From: an uncultured Coriobacteriaceae bacterium
GTDB taxonomy: Bacteria; Actinomycetota; Coriobacteriia; Coriobacteriales; Eggerthellaceae
Length of the DNA stretch: 7,996 nucleotides
Assembly: GCA_902781245.1 (NCBI GenBank)
Contig: CACZIP010000123.1
Span: 1-7,996, forward strand
Reading direction: 5' to 3'
Part shown: positions 6,308-7,996 of the stretch, piece by piece
How positions within the stretch are numbered: the first letter of the stretch is position 1
Layout: each line of letters starts with the position of its first letter
Translations under genes and position numbers: made by a program
The notes under the pieces: model-generated
Seen by the model: the letters and a program-made list of their open reading frames with translations, nothing else
Told to the model about the DNA's origin: nothing
Databases searched by the model: none

Positions 6308-7456
6308 TCAGCTCCACCCCTTCGAGTTGTAGTGGAAGATGATGGCGAAGAACGGCACTCCCAAAAGCGCCGTCAAGATGCCGATGGGGATTTCCATAGA
6401 CAACAGGCAACGTGCGAAATCATCGACAATGAGCAGGTACGATGCACCCAAAAGCATGGCGGCAGGCAGCAGTTTGCGATGGTCGGGGCCCACGAGCGCG
6501 CGAGCGAGATGCGGGATGATCAGGCCGATCCAACCGATGACGCCCGAAACGGCCACCGACACCGATGTGAGCAGCGTCGCCGCCACAATGACGAGCATCC
6601 TCGTGCGCTTCGTGTTCACGCCGAGCGATCGCGCTTCGTCTTCGCCAAGCGACAAAACGTTGAGCTTCCACCGTTCGAGCATGATGAGCACGAAGCCGAT
6701 AATCATCGGAATGACCGCTATGGCCAGATCGTGCTGGTTCGCGCCCGAGAAGCTTCCCATGAGCCAGTAGGTAATCGACGGCAGCTTGTCGTTGACGTCG
6801 GCGCACAGCTTCACAATGGACGTGCCCGCCTGGAACAACGTCGACACCAAGATGCCGCCGAGCACAAGGCCGAGCAAGCGGTCGTACTTCACCATGCGAT
6901 TCATGAACACCGCGATGCCCACCGCCAGCAGCCCCGTCGCAAAAGCCATGAGCTGCGTCAGGATGGTGCTCCACCCCAGCAGCAGACCGATGCACGCACC
7001 CAAGCCGGCACCCGCACTCGCACCCAACAAATCCGGCGAGACAAGCGGGTTGCGGAACATGCCCTGGAACGATGCGCCTGCCGCCGAAAGCGCCGCGCCG
7101 ACCATCACGACGAGCAGGATGCGCGGAATGCGGATGTTGAAGATGACCTTGTCGAGGCTGAGGTCGTCGCCCGCAAGCGTTTGCCCCTGGAAATGGCGCA
7201 CGATGCCGTCGACCAGCTCGGCAGGTGACACCGAGTACTTTCCCAACGCGAAGCTCACAAGCACGATGCCCACAAGACCTGCTGGAAGGGCGATCTTGAC
7301 CCAAATCGGCACTTTCTCGTCGTATGCTTCGGCAGCTTCGTCGGCAAACGCCGCCGCAGCGGCATCGTCGAATGCGGAACCAGCTGACGTGCCGGCCGGC
7401 TCCGGCGTTCCAGCGGACCGGGCAACAACAGTGGGTTCAACGGACGCGCAGCTCAT
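6308..7456 (-). CDS. FecCD-family ABC transporter permease
   Basis: This is a 382-residue membrane permease of the BtuC/FecCD/MolB type, which forms the homodimeric channel of a binding-protein-dependent metal or chelate importer. Family motifs are RIPR (109-112), GAALSAAGASFQGMFRNPL (120-138), SPDLLGASAGAGLGA (140-154), YWLMGSF (230-236), the coupling-loop segment GEDEARSLGV (271-280), GWIGLIIPHLARALVGPDHR (308-327) and IPIGILTALLGVPFF (356-370). About nine or ten hydrophobic segments start near residue 51. The start at 7456 overlaps the methyltransferase stop as ATGA and has GGAG 8 nt upstream, whereas the frame stays open to 7510. Residues 1-50 are an unusual Ala-rich, acidic, hydrophilic extension, probably cytoplasmic. 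No substrate-binding protein is in the window, so the cargo is unknown; the MoeA-like neighbours point to molybdate or tungstate. Confidence 0.94.
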   Translation of the reverse strand: MSCASVEPTVVARSAGTPEPAGTSAGSAFDDAAAAAFADEAAEAYDEKVPIWVKIALPAGLVGIVLVSFALGKYSVSPAELVDGIVRHFQGQTLAGDDLSLDKVIFNIRIPRILLVVMVGAALSAAGASFQGMFRNPLVSPDLLGASAGAGLGACIGLLLGWSTILTQLMAFATGLLAVGIAVFMNRMVKYDRLLGLVLGGILVSTLFQAGTSIVKLCADVNDKLPSITYWLMGSFSGANQHDLAIAVIPMIIGFVLIMLERWKLNVLSLGEDEARSLGVNTKRTRMLVIVAATLLTSVSVAVSGVIGWIGLIIPHLARALVGPDHRKLLPAAMLLGASYLLIVDDFARCLLSMEIPIGILTALLGVPFFAIIFHYNSKGWS

Positions 7457-7996
7457 CGGCCACGCTCCAACACGTTGGCCTGATTCGTCGTCCAGGAGAT
7501 GAACGCCCACTGCACATCGAGCCTGTAGTCGAGCTGATAGACGGTTTGACCGTCTTCGTCGCTCACGGTGAAATGCTCGGCAGCATAACGCTCGAATTGC
7601 TCTTCCTCACGTGCGTCGAGCTCTTCCCTTCCCGCAAGTTTGCGCAACTCGAGATAGGCCATATCCCGGTCGGTGAATCGCATGGGGCGATGGAACGGGA
7701 TGTACGAAAGCGTCGGCAGCCGTCCCATTTCAGCGAGCACGTCAATCACCCGCACGTGGTTCTTGGGCACCGGTATCTCGCGACCAAGGTGGGCGCACAA
7801 GCGTGCATCGTACGCTGGCGCCGTGCTCGCAGAAACCGTCACGACGCACTTGACGCGCGCCACCTGGTCAAGATCGGCCAGGGCCTTGCGCAGCTCGTCG
7901 GGCCTGTACGGCAAGGAACGCGATGCCACCGCGACGTCGTACGAGCCCGCCTCGATGCCACATTCGGCCCAATCGTCTTCCCACGCCATGACCGCT
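7453..7996 (-). CDS. Class I SAM-dependent methyltransferase, C-terminal part (cut by window edge)
   Basis: The frame is open to the right end of the window, so the 5' part is missing. The ATG at 7989 is probably an internal codon: the residues around it (WEDDWAECGIEAGSYDVAVASRSLPY) correspond to the middle of a class I methyltransferase, where the 'YDVVIASRSL' strand normally follows the SAM-binding motifs by ~60-80 residues. Downstream come DELRKALADLDQVARVKCVVTV and a variable C-terminal lid and substrate region. The SAM-binding GxGxG motif must lie off-window. It is translationally coupled to the permease through an ATGA overlap. Methyltransferases of this kind recur beside FecCD transporters with DUF364 genes in anaerobes. 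A role in modifying a chelator or the pterin cofactor is conceivable, but the sequence does not reveal the substrate. Confidence 0.75.
   Translation of the reverse strand, partial: AVMAWEDDWAECGIEAGSYDVAVASRSLPYRPDELRKALADLDQVARVKCVVTVSASTAPAYDARLCAHLGREIPVPKNHVRVIDVLAEMGRLPTLSYIPFHRPMRFTDRDMAYLELRKLAGREELDAREEEQFERYAAEHFTVSDEDGQTVYQLDYRLDVQWAFISWTTNQANVLERGR

Overview
The window is GC-rich, tightly packed bacterial DNA. It holds an insertion sequence at the left and one co-directional minus-strand gene cluster that fills the rest. The gene content is a FecCD-type metal/chelate importer, two MoeA-like molybdenum cofactor proteins, a DUF364 'heavy-metal chelation' protein and a SAM methyltransferase. 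Together with the high GC and the Ala-rich protein style, this suggests a strict anaerobe with heavy use of molybdenum or tungsten enzymes. A coriobacterial (Eggerthellaceae-like) actinomycete is my best guess. That assignment is inference from style and content, since no rRNA or marker gene is present.

Layout. Positions 1-50 are flank with no gene. Positions 51-1563 are an apparently complete IS110-family element. It is bounded by 25-bp imperfect inverted repeats (23/25) and has a ~196-nt non-coding left region, where IS110-group elements carry their guide ('bridge') RNA. It encodes one intact plus-strand DEDD transposase (262-1488). Positions 1564-1796 are intergenic and structured: a perfect 48-bp tandem duplication, then two long hairpins. 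From 1797 to the right edge everything is on the minus strand. In transcription order the genes are: 3' part of a class I SAM methyltransferase (cut by the window end), FecCD permease (ATGA overlap with the methyltransferase), ABC ATPase, MoeA-like protein 1, MoeA-like protein 2 with a collagen-like Gly-Pro tract, and a DUF364 protein. Gaps are -4, 46, 52, 134 and 55 bp, so this reads as one operon, possibly with an internal start in the 134-bp gap.

How the genes may work together. The permease and ATPase form the inner-membrane part of a BtuCD/FecCD/MolBC-type importer. The substrate-binding protein is not in the window and may lie upstream of the methyltransferase. MoeA inserts molybdate (or tungstate) into adenylylated molybdopterin, and MolBC-type systems of this same ABC class import molybdate and tungstate. 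The simplest hypothesis is therefore a dedicated Mo/W (or other metal) acquisition and cofactor-loading module. The DUF364 protein and the methyltransferase would be accessory metal-handling or chelator-modifying enzymes. The substrate and the exact chemistry cannot be read from the sequence.
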